This document shows positions 34,840 to 43,410 of a stretch of 64,000 bases of DNA, in pieces; positions within the stretch are counted from its first letter, which is position 1; every line of letters starts with the position of its first letter. The stretch is from NCBI RefSeq assembly GCF_001907695.1, contig NZ_KV880640.1, positions 1 to 64,000 on the forward strand. Direction: 5' to 3'. A model generated the notes under the pieces. The model saw nothing but the letters and a program-made list of their open reading frames with translations, was not told where the DNA came from and did no database searches. Both the position numbers and the translations under genes were made by a program. Source of the stretch: Thalassospira sp. TSL5-1 (lineage in GTDB: Bacteria; Pseudomonadota; Alphaproteobacteria; Rhodospirillales; Thalassospiraceae).

Positions 34840-35939
34840 TGTCTTGGCCTTCCCAACTGATCAAAGGGTCTTATGACCCCGAAGATGTTACATTTCTTCT
34901 AAAGCAGGTAGAGATTGCGCCAACGGATATTGCAACCAAGGAAAGAAATATCCAAAGCGGCACCGTGCATTATTCGGAAATGATTTCGCAGGAACGTCGC
35001 CCTGATGCGCGCTATCTGCAAATCTTTGAAACCGCCCGTCAGCAGAGCGAAGAGCGGATTGCACGCGAGATTTCAGGGCTTGCGCACCATATTGTCGCAC
35101 GGATTGACAGCAACGAACTGGATCGGCGGATTACCTTATGTTCGCTTGTGCGGGCCGGGGTGCCCTATGGTGTTTTGCTGCACCGTGAATTGTCCGCTCT
35201 TGGCGTGGATAGCCAGCATTTTGGTATGTCTATTATTCGCGATCGCGGACTTGATGGGAATGCCCTTGATTTTATTTTTGCAAAACGCCCGGTTGAGGGG
35301 ATTGTTTTTGTCGATGGCTGGACCGGCAAGGGTGCGATTTCGACCGAATTAACCAAATCGTGGCGGGAAATCACGGGGCGTTCCAATGCTGAGCTTGCCG
35401 TTTTGGCTGACCCCAGCGGTTTTGCTTCAATGGCAGGGTCACATGAAGACTGGCTTATTCCCTCGGGTATTCTTGGCGCAAATGTTTCAGGTTTAATCAG
35501 CAGATCGATTCTGAACCGTCAGGTTATAGGCCCGGCAGATTTTCACGGATCCATACCGGTCAATCATCTTGCAGATATAGATATATCCCTCGATTTTGTG
35601 AACCGTATTACAGCACTTATGCCGAAATACCGAGGCGGATATGGAATGCCAAAACCTGAAATCGATTTGGCAAATCTGCGTGCGCGGGCGTCAGCGTGTA
35701 TTAATACTGTCGCTGGCTTGTTTGATGTCGATAACATTAACCGGATTAAACCCGGTATTGCCGAGGCAACCCGGGCTGTTTTACGAAGGCGCCCCAAAAA
35801 AGTCATAATCAGGTCACTTGAAGACCCTGATCTTGCGGCACTCATTCATCTGTGCCGGTTGGACAAGGTCGAACTGCTTGAAAATGCAGATCTTACGGGT
35901 CCGTACCGTGCCATAACGCTGATTGAAAAAATGTCCTGA
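34839..35939 (+). CDS. Ter-associated phosphoribosyltransferase with Pelota-like domain (StiP family)
   Basis: 366 residues. The PRTase core carries LCSLVRAGVPYGVLLHREL near 100-118 and a PRPP-loop-like VDGWTGKGAIS at 158-168; the last 65 residues (RRRPKKVIIRSLEDPDLAAL onward) form a Pelota-like, probably RNA- or nucleotide-binding, domain. Databases sometimes call this family cysteine protease StiP, but the sequence looks like a PRTase and I see no protease diad. ATG 34839 overlaps the HAD stop (TGATG) and has CCGGAGG upstream; the frame extends back to 34770 without support. It closes the three-gene coupled module. Confidence 0.88.
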   Translation: MSWPSQLIKGSYDPEDVTFLLKQVEIAPTDIATKERNIQSGTVHYSEMISQERRPDARYLQIFETARQQSEERIAREISGLAHHIVARIDSNELDRRITLCSLVRAGVPYGVLLHRELSALGVDSQHFGMSIIRDRGLDGNALDFIFAKRPVEGIVFVDGWTGKGAISTELTKSWREITGRSNAELAVLADPSGFASMAGSHEDWLIPSGILGANVSGLISRSILNRQVIGPADFHGSIPVNHLADIDISLDFVNRITALMPKYRGGYGMPKPEIDLANLRARASACINTVAGLFDVDNINRIKPGIAEATRAVLRRRPKKVIIRSLEDPDLAALIHLCRLDKVELLENADLTGPYRAITLIEKMS

Positions 35940-36345
35940 TGACGTTTTTTTCACGTTGTGCTTGGAAGTGAAGATATATTTTGAGTGCCGGTGCAATTTT
36001 ATAATTGTGGCATAAAAAAGGCGATATTCGCGACGGGTTATTATCCCTGATATTTCCGATCGGGGATGGGATATCAAAAAGCGCATTATGATTGCGTTAT
36101 CGGCGATTTTTATTGGTTGGTTGTCAATGGTGTGTTGCCAACGATGATCGAGTTCACAGCTATCAGACTTGTAAGTTTAAATAGGTTCTATAAAACGGAA
36201 TAAAATAAAATTCAGCGTTCTGTTGCGTTACCGAAAAAATAAAATTTTGTTATCGGGTTTCTCTTTTGCGCAGTTTGTATCAGGATGCAGGTTAAACACT
36301 CCGTCGATTGTTGAAATTCACGATTCGGAGAATAAGGAGAATTAA
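35940..36345. other. 406-bp AT-rich gap before terD
   Basis: I find no gene. The gap separates the metabolite module from terD and is more AT-rich than its surroundings, with several A- and T-runs around 36190-36250, the place to look for the terD promoter. Imperfect inverted sequences (ATCCC near 36045 with GGGAT near 36063; GATAT near 36050 with ATATC near 36071) are present but short. No convincing -35/-10 pair stands out. Confidence 0.45.
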
Positions 36346-36936
36346 ATGAGCATTTCCCTTTCCAAAGGTCAGACCTTGTCTCTGGAGAAAGACACGGGGT
36401 TATCCAAGGTTTTCATGGGGTGCGGCTGGGACCCGGCAAAACCGGAAAAAAAGGGCTTTTTCAGCAGCCTGCTGGGCGGCGGGGGTGCAGATGAAATTGA
36501 TCTGGATGCCTCGGTGATTGTTTTTGATGCCAACAAAAACGCGATTGATCTGGTGTGGTTTCAGCAACTGACATCAAAAGACAACGCCATCACCCATAGT
36601 GGCGACAATCTGACCGGCGAAGGGGATGGCGATGACGAAACGATCTATGTCGATCTCAAGGCCCTGGATGCGCGGGCAAAATACCTTGTTTTCACTGTGA
36701 ACAGTTTTCGTGGACAGACGTTTGACGAAGTCGATAACGCTTTTGCGCGTCTTGTTGACCACAGCAAAAACGCCGAAATTTGCCGCTATACCCTGGCCGA
36801 GAAGGGCCGTCATACCGGTGTTGTCATGGCGTCGATGGAAAAAACGGATTCTGGCTGGCAGTTGACCGCACACGGTACGCCCACCAATGGCCGCACCGCC
36901 CATGACCTTGCCGGCGCGGCATTGGCAGCGATTTAA
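36346..36936 (+). CDS. terD: TerD-family calcium-binding stress protein with loop insertion
   Basis: 196 residues. The TerD fold is clear: SISLSKGQTLSLEKD at the start, the Ca-binding IDLDASVIVFD, then THSGDNLTGEGDGDDE, both with their acidic ligands. Between strands it carries a Gly/Phe-rich insertion (KKGFFSSLLGGGGADE, about 35-50) that the two later TerD proteins lack but the TerA-type protein shares in altered form, making it TerZ-like. An AAGGAG ribosome site lies seven bases upstream, and terB follows after 11 bp. Confidence 0.93.
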   Translation: MSISLSKGQTLSLEKDTGLSKVFMGCGWDPAKPEKKGFFSSLLGGGGADEIDLDASVIVFDANKNAIDLVWFQQLTSKDNAITHSGDNLTGEGDGDDETIYVDLKALDARAKYLVFTVNSFRGQTFDEVDNAFARLVDHSKNAEICRYTLAEKGRHTGVVMASMEKTDSGWQLTAHGTPTNGRTAHDLAGAALAAI

Positions 36937-36947
36937 GGAGTAATTTC

Positions 36948-37397
36948 ATGCTAAACTGGTTAAAAGAAAACGCCGCGCAAGCGCGCTCCAAGCTGACAGC
37001 AGAAGCCTCGAAATTCAAAAACAGGGCCTTCATGGAAGCTGTTGTAAATGGCTGTGCCCTGGTTGCCGCGGCAGATGGCAGCATTGATTCCTCTGAAAAG
37101 CAGAAGATGGCTGGCTTTATTGAGCGTGCAGACGAGCTCAAGCATTTTGATATGCGCCAGATTATCGACGTTTTCCAAAAAGCGGCAGCTGATTTTGAGT
37201 TTGATCATGGCATTGGCAAAGCCTCTGCCTTGAAAACGATCAGCAAAATCAAGGGCAATGATGAACAGGCACGGCTGCTTGTCCGGGTTGTCTGCGCGAT
37301 TGGTGCTGCTGACGGCGATTTTGATCCGCAGGAAAAGGCGATGGTCGCGGAGATTGCACGCGAACTGGGTCTGAATCCTGCCGATTTCGATCTTTGA
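36948..37397 (+). CDS. terB: TerB tellurite-resistance protein
   Basis: 149 residues, all helical. The TerB core has the two acidic loops ALVAAADGSIDSSEKQKM and CAIGAADGDFDPQEKAMV, which bind metal in the family. TerB sits at the membrane-cytoplasm interface with TerC-type proteins in studied systems and is a hub of Ter complexes. It is preceded by AAGGAG and followed by a strong terminator, so terD-terB may form a short abundant transcript. Confidence 0.95.
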   Translation: MLNWLKENAAQARSKLTAEASKFKNRAFMEAVVNGCALVAAADGSIDSSEKQKMAGFIERADELKHFDMRQIIDVFQKAAADFEFDHGIGKASALKTISKIKGNDEQARLLVRVVCAIGAADGDFDPQEKAMVAEIARELGLNPADFDL

Positions 37398-37412
37398 GCC
37401 GATATGAGCTTT

Positions 37413-37440
37413 CGGGCAGGCCCGCGTGCCTGCCCGTTTT
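37413..37440 (+). terminator. Rho-independent terminator after terB
   Basis: A perfect 9-bp stem, CGGGCAGGC (37413-37421) with GCCTGCCCG (37428-37436), a six-base loop and a TTTTAT tail. The next gene starts only 20 bp later on the same strand, so the hairpin probably sets expression levels within the cluster. Confidence 0.88.
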
Positions 37441-37459
37441 ATGATTGCAGGAAATATAA

Positions 37460-38410
37460 ATGCACGAACTTAATACATACCAGCTTGTTGTTGTCGCCCT
37501 GGGGGCGATTTCTTTTGGCATTTATCTTCTTGTAAAAGGTGGTGACTGGACAATTGATAATGCTGTGGTCATTGCCGAAAAATTTGGTTTATCAAAACTT
37601 TTTATTGCGGCAACGATTGTCGCGTTTGGAACCTCCGCACCAGAGCTTTTTACCTCTGTAAATGCCAACTTGTCCGGGTATCCGGGCATTTCGGTTGGCA
37701 ATGTGGTTGGTTCAAATATCGCAAATGTCCTGATGGTGATTGGCATTTCCGCCATAATCGCCCCGATTGTCTTTCTTCGGGCCCAGGTGCGTGTGGATGC
37801 GCTGGTGATGCTGGGTGCCACAGCTGCGATGGTCGCTGCGATCATGTATGGACTGTTGCCGCGCTGGGGCGGCATTGTCATGGTTGTGGCAATCGTTTTG
37901 TATGTTGTCTATCAGTACAAAGCCGCAAAGCTTGACGTTGAAGAGGTCGAGGAGCACGAAGCTGACAGTTCTTATCCTGGTGTGATGATGATTGTTGGCA
38001 TTGTGACGCTGGTTGTTGGCTCCGAGCTTCTTGTTCAGGGGGCCGTGGCGGGTGGCATGGCATTGGGTGTTCCCGAGGCGGTGATCGGCATGACCGTCAT
38101 TGCGTTCGGAACCTCGCTGCCGGAGCTTACCGCCTGTGTTGCCGCGGCACGCAAAAACCATTCCGACATGATCATTGGTGGCATCGTCGGTTCCAACATT
38201 TTCAATATATTGTCTGTGATGGCGGTTTCGGCGGTAGCAAAGCCGCTGGTCATCGACAGCAGATTTGCCAGCTTCGACATGCCGATTGTTGTTGCCGTGA
38301 CATTGCTTTTTGCGGCGTTCCTGCTGTTTGCCGGCAGGATAGGCCGTGTCGCCGGTGCGTTGATGGCTGTTGGCTATCTGGGCTTTACCTTTGCCCAGTA
38401 TCAGTATTGA
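37460..38410 (+). CDS. CaCA-family calcium/sodium:cation exchanger in a Ter cluster
   Basis: 316 residues and about ten membrane helices. The two inverted alpha-repeats are intact: TIVAFGTSAPELFTSVNA with NVVGSNIANVL in the first half, and MTVIAFGTSLPELTACVA with GIVGSNIFNIL in the second; the acidic ion-binding Glu is kept in both. A Glu-rich cytoplasmic loop (VEEVEEHEADSS, about 155-168) separates them, as in YrbG-type exchangers. It lies between terB and terD where TerC, itself a multi-helix membrane protein, would be expected; no terC is in the window. It may move Ca2+ for the calcium-binding TerD proteins. The fold is firm; the link is inferred. Confidence 0.92.
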   Translation: MHELNTYQLVVVALGAISFGIYLLVKGGDWTIDNAVVIAEKFGLSKLFIAATIVAFGTSAPELFTSVNANLSGYPGISVGNVVGSNIANVLMVIGISAIIAPIVFLRAQVRVDALVMLGATAAMVAAIMYGLLPRWGGIVMVVAIVLYVVYQYKAAKLDVEEVEEHEADSSYPGVMMIVGIVTLVVGSELLVQGAVAGGMALGVPEAVIGMTVIAFGTSLPELTACVAAARKNHSDMIIGGIVGSNIFNILSVMAVSAVAKPLVIDSRFASFDMPIVVAVTLLFAAFLLFAGRIGRVAGALMAVGYLGFTFAQYQY

Positions 38411-38482
38411 CGCATGGCAGAAACTTTCCGGGAAGATGAAAAGCAATCTTTCTCAACGTTCTCTGACTAGAAAGGATAAGAA

Positions 38483-39061
38483 ATGGCCCTGACGCTTTCC
38501 AAAGGTCAAAACCTCTCGCTTACTAAAACAGACCCGGGACTGTCGAAAATTCTTGTCGGGCTCGGATGGGATGAACGCCAGACTGACGGTGCCGAATTTG
38601 ACCTCGACGCTTCGGCATTTTTGCTGAACGAAGCGGGTAAGGTTCGGAGTGATGCCGATTTCATTTTCTATAACCAGATGAATTCGACATGTGGTTCCGT
38701 CAGCCATACGGGCGACAACCGCTCCGGCGCGGGCGAGGGTGACGATGAAGCGATCAAGGTGAATCTTGATACCATTCCGGCCGACGTTCAGAAGATCGCC
38801 ATTACCGTAACGATCCACGAGTTTGAAGCGCGGAAGCAGTCTTTTGGTCAAGTCACCAATGCCTTTATTCGCATTGTGAATGATGCGACAGGCAGCGAAG
38901 TCGTTCGTTATGACCTGACCGAAGATTATTCGACGGAAACTGCAATGGTTTTTGGCGAGCTGTATCGCCACAACGGTGAATGGAAATTCCGGGCTGTCGG
39001 CCAAGGCTACAATGGTGGTCTTGCCGCGCTGAGCAAACAGTACGGCGTTAATATCGGCTAA
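38483..39061 (+). CDS. terD: TerD-family calcium-binding stress protein
   Basis: 192 residues, complete TerD. The Ca-binding segments [10 protein letters not shown] and [16 protein letters not shown] are intact, and the end [20 protein letters not shown] is typical. It lacks the insertion seen in the first TerD of the cluster and is close to the next gene in both length and sequence, so this pair looks like a tandem duplication. GAAAGGATAAG precedes the ATG. These proteins are thought to form calcium-dependent complexes on the membrane during metal, phage or oxidative stress. Confidence 0.94.
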   Translation: MALTLSKGQNLSLTKTDPGLSKILVGLGWDERQTDGAEFDLDASAFLLNEAGKVRSDADFIFYNQMNSTCGSVSHTGDNRSGAGEGDDEAIKVNLDTIPADVQKIAITVTIHEFEARKQSFGQVTNAFIRIVNDATGSEVVRYDLTEDYSTETAMVFGELYRHNGEWKFRAVGQGYNGGLAALSKQYGVNIG

Positions 39062-39137
39062 TTTTTATTCCTGTGACACCCAATCGTGCCGGTGTGTCTA
39101 TCGGCATGTCTTTGTGAATTAATGGAAGGAACTGACA

Positions 39138-39716
39138 ATGGCTGTATCACTTCAAAAGGGCGGCAACGTTTCACTGACCAAAGAGGCTCCGGGCCTGAGC
39201 AAAGTGATCGTTGGTCTGGGCTGGGATCCGCGCGCGACGGATGGCACCGATTTTGACCTGGATGCCTCGGTTTTTGTGTGCGGTGAAGACGGCAAAGTGC
39301 TCTCTGATGGTCACTTTGTCTTCTATAACAACACCAAAAGCCCCGACGGTTCTGTCGAGCATACCGGTGACAATCGCACCGGCGCGGGTGAAGGCGATGA
39401 CGAACAGGTTAAAGTTGACCTCGGGAAAGTTCCCGCAGAAGTCAAAAAACTGGTCTTTGCCGTAACCATCCATGAAGCAGCAGCACGCAAGCAGAATTTT
39501 GGCCAGGTGGGCAATGCCTTCATGCGTGTCGTCAATCAGGATGGCGACAAGGAACTGGCTCGTTATGACCTGTCGGAAGATTATTCCGTCGAAACGGCAA
39601 TGATTTTCGGCGAGGTCTATCGTCACAATGACGAATGGAAGTTCAAGGCTATTGGCGCCGGTTTTGAAGGTGGCCTCGGCCCGCTAGCTTCCTCGCATGG
39701 CGTGAATCTCGGCTAA
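39138..39716 (+). CDS. terD: TerD-family calcium-binding stress protein
   Basis: 192 residues, the same length as the preceding paralogue and aligning to it without obvious gaps. The ligand-bearing [11 protein letters not shown] and [16 protein letters not shown] are intact. It begins [17 protein letters not shown] and ends [27 protein letters not shown] ribosome site precedes it, and a strong terminator follows directly, which would make it one of the best-expressed genes of the cluster. Confidence 0.94.
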   Translation: MAVSLQKGGNVSLTKEAPGLSKVIVGLGWDPRATDGTDFDLDASVFVCGEDGKVLSDGHFVFYNNTKSPDGSVEHTGDNRTGAGEGDDEQVKVDLGKVPAEVKKLVFAVTIHEAAARKQNFGQVGNAFMRVVNQDGDKELARYDLSEDYSVETAMIFGEVYRHNDEWKFKAIGAGFEGGLGPLASSHGVNLG

Positions 39717-39724
39717 ACTGTTTT

Positions 39725-39762
39725 AAAGTGCGCGCGGATAAATGTCCGGGCGCACTTTTTTT
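39725..39762 (+). terminator. Rho-independent terminator between terD and terA
   Basis: AAAGTGCGC (39725-39733) pairs with GCGCACTTT (39750-39758), with an inner CGGA/TCCG stem, and runs into a T7 tract ending TTTTTTTA. It is the second strong terminator inside the Ter cluster. Confidence 0.9.
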
Positions 39763-39820
39763 ATCTCGCACCTTCAAACCGGCAGTAAACATCACTTGGA
39801 CGAATGTCAGGAGATCCGAC

Positions 39821-40987
39821 ATGACCACCCTTGCAATGGGCGCAAACGCCCCGCTTCCTTCGCTGACATTCGAGCTTGATGTTCTGTTGCCACAGGGGTC
39901 GCCGATTGATGTGACGGCGTTGCAGCTTTATGCCAACGGCAAGGTGCGCGGTGACGGCGACATGTGTTTTTTCAATCAAAAAACAATCGGTGGCGGGGCT
40001 GTGACCCTGAAGGTCAGTGCCGACAAACAGAGTTTTGTTTTTGATCTGGCAAAGGTCGGGGCCGATGTTGACAAGATTGTTGTCAACGCCACGCTTGATA
40101 ATGGTGCCTTTTCGTCTGTTCGCGATTTAAAACTCGTGGCTTCGCCGGGCATCGAAATGCCGGTCGATACATCCGGTCGGTCCGAGGCCGCCCTGATCCT
40201 GTGCGAGATCTATCGGCGCAATGACCAGTGGAAAATCCGCAATGTCAGCCAGGGATTTAATGGCGGATTGCAGGCCTTGGCCGAACATTTTGGGGTCGAG
40301 GTTGCCGCACCTGCGGCCCAGCCCAGCCCTGCACCAAGCGCAAAACCGGGCTCGGTGCCGGAAACGCCCCGATCGACTGTCAATCTTTCCAAGGTGTCGC
40401 TGACAAAACAGGAAAGCACGATTTCGCTGAAAAAGGATGACGGCAAATTTGGCCGCATCCGGGTCAATCTGAACTGGAACCAAAAACCAAAGCCAGGCGG
40501 TTTTTTTGGCATGGGCAAGCGCAGCATCGACCTTGATCTGGGGGCTTTTATTGAATTCCAAACTGGTGAGAAAGGTGTTGTCCAGGCGCTTGGTAACTCG
40601 TTTGGTGACTTGAACAATATGCCATTTACCAAACTGATGGCCGATGACCGCTCAGGCACATCCGCCGATGGTGAATGGCTGGAAATTAATGGCGATGCGT
40701 GGCCGTCTTTTCGGCGGATTCTGATTGTCGCTTTCATCTACGAAGGTGTCGCCAACTGGCAGGAAACCGACGGTGTTATCCGGATGATGGTGCCCGGCCA
40801 GCCCGAAATCGAAGTGCGCATGAACGAACTTAGCACCAGCAGAAAAGACGTGATGTGCGCCGTTGCCCTTTTGGAAAACGATAATAACCAGATCCGCGTC
40901 AGTCGCGAGGTCCGTTTCTTTAACGGTCACGAACAGGTTGACCGGGCCTATGGCTGGGGACTGGCCTGGCGTGCGGGCCGGAAATAG
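39821..40987 (+). CDS. terA: TerA-like protein: two TerD-type halves joined by a Pro/Ala linker
   Basis: 388 residues. The N-terminal half (about 1-165) keeps the TerD fold and its ending YRRNDQWKIRNVSQGFNGGL, but the two acidic Ca-binding segments are lost: FDLDAS is replaced by FELDVLL, and there is no HTGDN..GDDE loop. A linker rich in Pro, Ala and Ser (about 167-190) joins it to a second domain starting VSLTKQESTISLKKDDG, which contains the GGFFGMGKRSIDLDLGAFIE segment similar to the insertion of the first TerD. This plan matches TerA. ATG 39821 has CAGGAG upstream; the frame extends to 39728 across the terminator, which is rejected. Confidence 0.85.
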   Translation: MTTLAMGANAPLPSLTFELDVLLPQGSPIDVTALQLYANGKVRGDGDMCFFNQKTIGGGAVTLKVSADKQSFVFDLAKVGADVDKIVVNATLDNGAFSSVRDLKLVASPGIEMPVDTSGRSEAALILCEIYRRNDQWKIRNVSQGFNGGLQALAEHFGVEVAAPAAQPSPAPSAKPGSVPETPRSTVNLSKVSLTKQESTISLKKDDGKFGRIRVNLNWNQKPKPGGFFGMGKRSIDLDLGAFIEFQTGEKGVVQALGNSFGDLNNMPFTKLMADDRSGTSADGEWLEINGDAWPSFRRILIVAFIYEGVANWQETDGVIRMMVPGQPEIEVRMNELSTSRKDVMCAVALLENDNNQIRVSREVRFFNGHEQVDRAYGWGLAWRAGRK

Positions 40988-41026
40988 CGCCCGACTGTCG
41001 ATGTTTATCAGAGAAAGGTTTAGAGC

Positions 41027-41668
41027 ATGAGAAGACTTCCCGTATACCTGCTGCTTGATACGTCGACATCCATGCGCGGCGAGGCGATCAATGCCGTCCG
41101 TGACGGGCTGGACCTTTTGGTCAGTACCTTGCGCCAGGATCCTTATGCGCTGGAAACGGCATATTTGTCCGTCATCACCTTTGATACCTCCGCCAGCCAG
41201 GTTGTGCCCCTGACGGAACTGACCGAATTTCAGGCGCCCGACATCGACGCCAATGGGGCAACCTCGCTGGGCGAGGCGCTTTCGCTGGTTGCAGATTGTA
41301 TCGATCGCGAGGTTCATAAATCGGATATGGATACCAAGGGCGACTGGAAGCCTTTGGTTTTTCTGATGACGGATGGTGCCCCGACCGATAGCTGGGAGAA
41401 AGGCCTTGCCGCGTTTAAGGCCGCAAAGCCGGGCCTGGTTGTATGTTGTGCGGCGGGCCCAAGGGCAGATACCAAAGTTCTGGAAACGATTTCCGAGATT
41501 GTGGTGACGCTTGATACGGCAGATGGTGCGACCATTGCCTCCTTTTTCAAATGGGTATCGGCATCAATTACCACCTCTTCGCGCAAGATCGATCAGAACA
41601 AAAATGATGTTGACGGTGTTGATGAACTTCCACCGACGCCAGCGGGAGTCAATCTAACAAAATCCTGA
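41027..41668 (+). CDS. TerY-type von Willebrand A protein 1
   Basis: 213 residues, a single VWA domain. The MIDAS metal site is complete: DTSTSM (DxSxS) near residue 11, the Thr in GATSLGEAL near 78 and the Asp in FLMTDGAPTD near 113. The tail (about 185-213) is polar and unstructured. It shares the opening MRRLPVY and the block RQDPYALET with the next gene, so the two arose by tandem duplication. In Ter systems TerY proteins are proposed to recruit partners to the TerD/TerB complexes together with the PP2C and kinase encoded downstream. Confidence 0.92.
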   Translation: MRRLPVYLLLDTSTSMRGEAINAVRDGLDLLVSTLRQDPYALETAYLSVITFDTSASQVVPLTELTEFQAPDIDANGATSLGEALSLVADCIDREVHKSDMDTKGDWKPLVFLMTDGAPTDSWEKGLAAFKAAKPGLVVCCAAGPRADTKVLETISEIVVTLDTADGATIASFFKWVSASITTSSRKIDQNKNDVDGVDELPPTPAGVNLTKS

Positions 41669-41713
41669 TTCTGATGTGACCGGAATTCAAGGGGCTGATT
41701 TGAAAGGACGAAC

Positions 41714-42349
41714 ATGAGAAGACTTCCCGTTTATATCTTGCTCGACACGTCAGGCAGTATGCAGGGTGAGCCGATCGAAGCGGTGAATTCTGGCATGGAA
41801 ACCCTGATCGGGGCGCTGCGACAGGACCCTTACGCCCTTGAAACGGTTTATATGACCATCATTACCTTCGATGCTGAGGCAAAAACCATTTTGCCGCTGA
41901 CAGCACTGGAAGATGTGGTTCTGCCGCAGATTACCACGCCGCGTTCAGGCCCCACACATATGGGGCTGGCACTGGAAACACTCGGCAGGCAGGTCAGTTC
42001 CGACATTATTAAAAGCACGGATGAAGCCAAGGGCGACTGGGCCCCATATTTGTTTGTGATGACCGATGGCAAACCGTCCGACACGCAGCTTTATCAGGAA
42101 CAGTGCGTTGCCATGCGCAAGCTGGGCTTTGCCAATATCATTGGCTGTGCGGCGGGCCCCAAGGCGCGCGAAGATGATCTCAGGCCGTTATGCGATCATG
42201 TTTTACGCCTCGATACAATGGATGGCAGTGCTTTTTCCCAGCTTTTCAAATGGGTTTCCGAAGTGATTGCGTCGGGCAATAAAAGTCTGGGCAGCAATGC
42301 TTCGGCAAAGTTGCCGCCACCGCCGCCGGAAATCAACGTGGTGTTGTGA
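41714..42349 (+). CDS. TerY-type von Willebrand A protein 2
   Basis: 211 residues, a VWA domain with MIDAS residues DTSGSM, the Thr of GPTHMGLAL and FVMTDGKPSD. It has a proline-rich tail (KLPPPPPEIN). It differs from the first copy mainly between about 85 and 160. GAAAGGACG precedes the ATG. Its stop overlaps the third VWA gene by one base (TGATG). Confidence 0.92.
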   Translation: MRRLPVYILLDTSGSMQGEPIEAVNSGMETLIGALRQDPYALETVYMTIITFDAEAKTILPLTALEDVVLPQITTPRSGPTHMGLALETLGRQVSSDIIKSTDEAKGDWAPYLFVMTDGKPSDTQLYQEQCVAMRKLGFANIIGCAAGPKAREDDLRPLCDHVLRLDTMDGSAFSQLFKWVSEVIASGNKSLGSNASAKLPPPPPEINVVL

Positions 42350-43410
42350 TGCGAAAGTTCCCTATTTTTCTGGTTATTGATGTTTCGGAATCAATGGCGG
42401 GTGACGCATTAACCGAACTTGAAAATGGAATGCGCCAGATCACGGCGGATCTGATGACCGATCCCTATGCGCTGGAAACGGCGTGGCTGTCCGTCATTGC
42501 GTTTGCCGGACGCGCCAGAACGTTAACCCCGTTGACCGAATTGCCGGAATTTGTCCCGCCGCATCTTCCCATCGGGGGCGGGACCGGCCTGGGTGGGGCG
42601 CTGGTGCATCTGATGGATGAGATCGACCGGAATGTATCGGTAAACACAGCCGGGCAAAAAGGCGACTGGAAACCACTTGTGTTTTTAATGACCGATGGCG
42701 TTCCGACAGATGATGCCGAACCCGCCCTGCGCCGCTGGAAACAAAGCTATGCGGACCGTGTTTCGCTGGTGGCGGTGTCGATTGGCGGTGGCGGTGATCA
42801 CGCCGTTTTGTCGCAACTGACCGATGATATTATCCCCTTTGATGACACGGCAGAGGGGGCGTTCAAGAAATTCATCATGTGGATCACCAACTCGGTTAAA
42901 AGTTCAACCCGCAGTGTCACGGCTGGCGGCGGGATTTCGCTTGCCAAGATGGGGGATGATGTTTCTGGCGGGGCGACGGGCGGTCTGCCGTTCGAGACCG
43001 TGGATGACCGCTATGCCGTCTTTGTCGGACGCTGCGCCAAAAACAGGGCGCCTTATGTCGTTAAATATGAACGTCATTTAAACCAGATCGGGTCGCAGGA
43101 TCCGCGCCTGGCAGAGCTTTTCCAAAGGCGGGATTATCTTTTGAAGGCAGCCGTACCGGTGCAGGAGGATTATTTCGAGCTGTCGGACGGGTCGCGCTCT
43201 GACGCGAGTGTCAGTTCTGTTCAGCTTCTCGGGCAGCCCGATTGCCCGCATTGTCATGCCCCGTTTGGGATGGCGTTATGTGGATGCGGCAGCATCCATT
43301 GTGTGCAGGGCGATGGTCCTGCAACCTGCCCCTGGTGTGGCAAGACCGGCAATTATGGTGTCTCAGACGGATCGGATGGCGGCTTCGAGATCGAGCGGGG
43401 CCGGGGATGA
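42349..43410 (+). CDS. TerY-type von Willebrand A protein 3 with C-terminal zinc ribbon
   Basis: 353 residues. The VWA domain (about 1-195) has IDVSESM, GGTGLGGAL and FLMTDGVPTD, so a working MIDAS. The remaining part is the TerY-C extension: a region from about 215 (DDRYAVFVGRCAKNRAPYVVK), then a zinc ribbon at about 299-331 (CPHCHAPFGMALCGCG, ending CPWCG). This layout is known for TerY proteins paired with PP2C and kinase genes. ATG 42349 overlaps the previous stop, and its own stop overlaps the PP2C start by four bases (ATGA). Confidence 0.92.
   Translation: MRKFPIFLVIDVSESMAGDALTELENGMRQITADLMTDPYALETAWLSVIAFAGRARTLTPLTELPEFVPPHLPIGGGTGLGGALVHLMDEIDRNVSVNTAGQKGDWKPLVFLMTDGVPTDDAEPALRRWKQSYADRVSLVAVSIGGGGDHAVLSQLTDDIIPFDDTAEGAFKKFIMWITNSVKSSTRSVTAGGGISLAKMGDDVSGGATGGLPFETVDDRYAVFVGRCAKNRAPYVVKYERHLNQIGSQDPRLAELFQRRDYLLKAAVPVQEDYFELSDGSRSDASVSSVQLLGQPDCPHCHAPFGMALCGCGSIHCVQGDGPATCPWCGKTGNYGVSDGSDGGFEIERGRG

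Noticed and set aside
34839-35939. Annotation as a cysteine protease (StiP)
   Set aside because: The recognisable features are a PRTase-like core with a PRPP-type loop and a Pelota-like end; no Cys-His pair in a protease context is seen.
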